Positions 63,745 through 64,000 of a stretch of 64,000 bases of DNA are shown in pieces. The notes below the pieces were generated by a model, which worked only from the letters and a program-made list of their open reading frames with translations, searched no databases and was not told the origin of the DNA. Positions within the stretch are counted from its first letter, which is position 1; the number at the start of each line of letters is the position of its first letter. Source of the DNA: CAZSRX01 sp964609675 [NCBI: uncultured Bacteroidota bacterium] (GTDB taxonomy: Bacteria > CLD3 > SB21); the NCBI GenBank assembly GCA_964609675.1, contig CAZSRX010000003.1:61547-125546 (forward strand). Reading direction: 5' to 3'. Made by a program: the position numbers and the translations under genes.

Positions 63745-64000
63745 TTAAACCGAACAAAATCGTGATTCATTTTCTGGAGGATTCTGGTTATAGATTTTCG
63801 TTTGGTTATAGTTTTGGTTCCATGTTTTTCGTTCCAATTTTGCTTTATTTAAACCTTCATTACGTTGTTCATGAACCTGGTCTGCCTGACCCGGAAACAT
63901 ATCCACCGGACGGACATAATCGATACCGGAATGTAAGCGATGGTCATTGTAAAAGTCAAAATGTTTTTTCAGTACAGCAATCGCTTCCTGATAAAACTGC
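63745..64000 (-). mobile_element. C-terminal end of an IS3-like transposase (cut by window end)
   Basis: On the minus strand an open frame enters from the right edge and ends with TAA at 63745-63747. Its start is FYQEAIAVLKKHFDFYNDHRLHSG, followed by IDYVRPVDMFPGQADQV. The FYNxxRxHxxxxYxxPxxxF pattern is the end of the DDE integrase core of IS3/IS481-type transposases. A Lys/Asn-rich tail of about 40 residues follows. The catalytic D, D and E residues and the terminal repeats lie outside the window or cannot be identified. Confidence 0.8.

Noticed and set aside
63409-63765. 118-codon plus-strand open frame near the right end
   Set aside because: No protein-like pattern; it overlaps the minus-strand transposase end and the methyltransferase-like trace.
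1-64000. Reassignment of TAG to an amino acid throughout the genome
   Set aside because: TAG ends several genes in the window at positions expected for their families; only two suspicious cases lie together beside a decay zone.

Overview
The window looks like chromosomal DNA of a Gram-negative bacterium of the FCB superphylum, outside the well-studied Bacteroidota. The clues are a FISUMP-domain protein, a GWxTD-domain protein, a PEGA-domain protein, a C-terminal NYPNPFNP-type sorting domain (type IX secretion style), ExbB/ExbD, LolA and Wza (so an outer membrane is present), and promoters of ordinary sigma-70 type. An archaeal-type GatD/GatE pair sits among these bacterial genes. I cannot name the phylum from the sequence alone.

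Layout. 1-1985: end of an unknown gene, then an ExbB/MotA-like channel and two ExbD proteins. 2057-8901: a small outer-membrane barrel protein, gatE, gatD and leuS. 8958-10698: two tandem paralogous membrane proteins sharing a nearly identical Cys/His-rich tail. 10792-13690: a complete diversity-generating retroelement (DGR), made of a secreted FISUMP-domain target gene with a variable repeat (VR), avd, the template repeat (TR) and a reverse transcriptase. 13730-19211: a secreted caspase-like protein, a DUF1648 membrane protein, and a secreted double WD40-propeller protein with a C-terminal caspase-like domain. 19543-28003 (mostly minus): a giant LVIVD/cadherin-like repeat protein, an MscS channel, cytidine deaminase, a hotdog thioesterase, a metallophosphoesterase and a hexitol phosphatase. 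28130-33202 (plus): an envelope operon of GWxTD, PQQ-propeller, PEGA and GH114-like proteins. 33206-54001 (minus): an exopolysaccharide cluster (YbhN-like protein, Wza, Wzc tyrosine kinase, two epimerases, a DegT aminotransferase, two glycosyltransferases, flippase, deacetylase, acyltransferase-like protein and a large membrane enzyme), fed from upstream by gcvT, ftsK and lolA, with a separate aminotransferase gene above. 54443-62724 (plus): a SemiSWEET sugar transporter, a thioester-containing alpha-2-macroglobulin, a T9SS-type secreted protein and a TPR lipoprotein. 62725-64000: gene-poor, with decayed coding sequence and the end of an IS3-like transposase entering from the right.

The most notable system is the DGR. 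VR (11422-11602) and TR (12195-12375) align over 181 bp without gaps. All 21 mismatches fall on TR adenines; 17 residues of the target change, 15 of them from asparagine. A 13-bp perfect inverted repeat (12027-12039 and 12391-12403) brackets the TR and may fold or delimit the template RNA. Immediately downstream lie two exported caspase-like proteins, which raises the untested idea that a hypervariable surface or secreted binder works with an exported protease module. Secondary points of interest are in-frame TAG codons followed by convincing protein tails in two consecutive genes near the right end, the archaeal-type GatDE pair, and the homogenised tail of the tandem paralogues.
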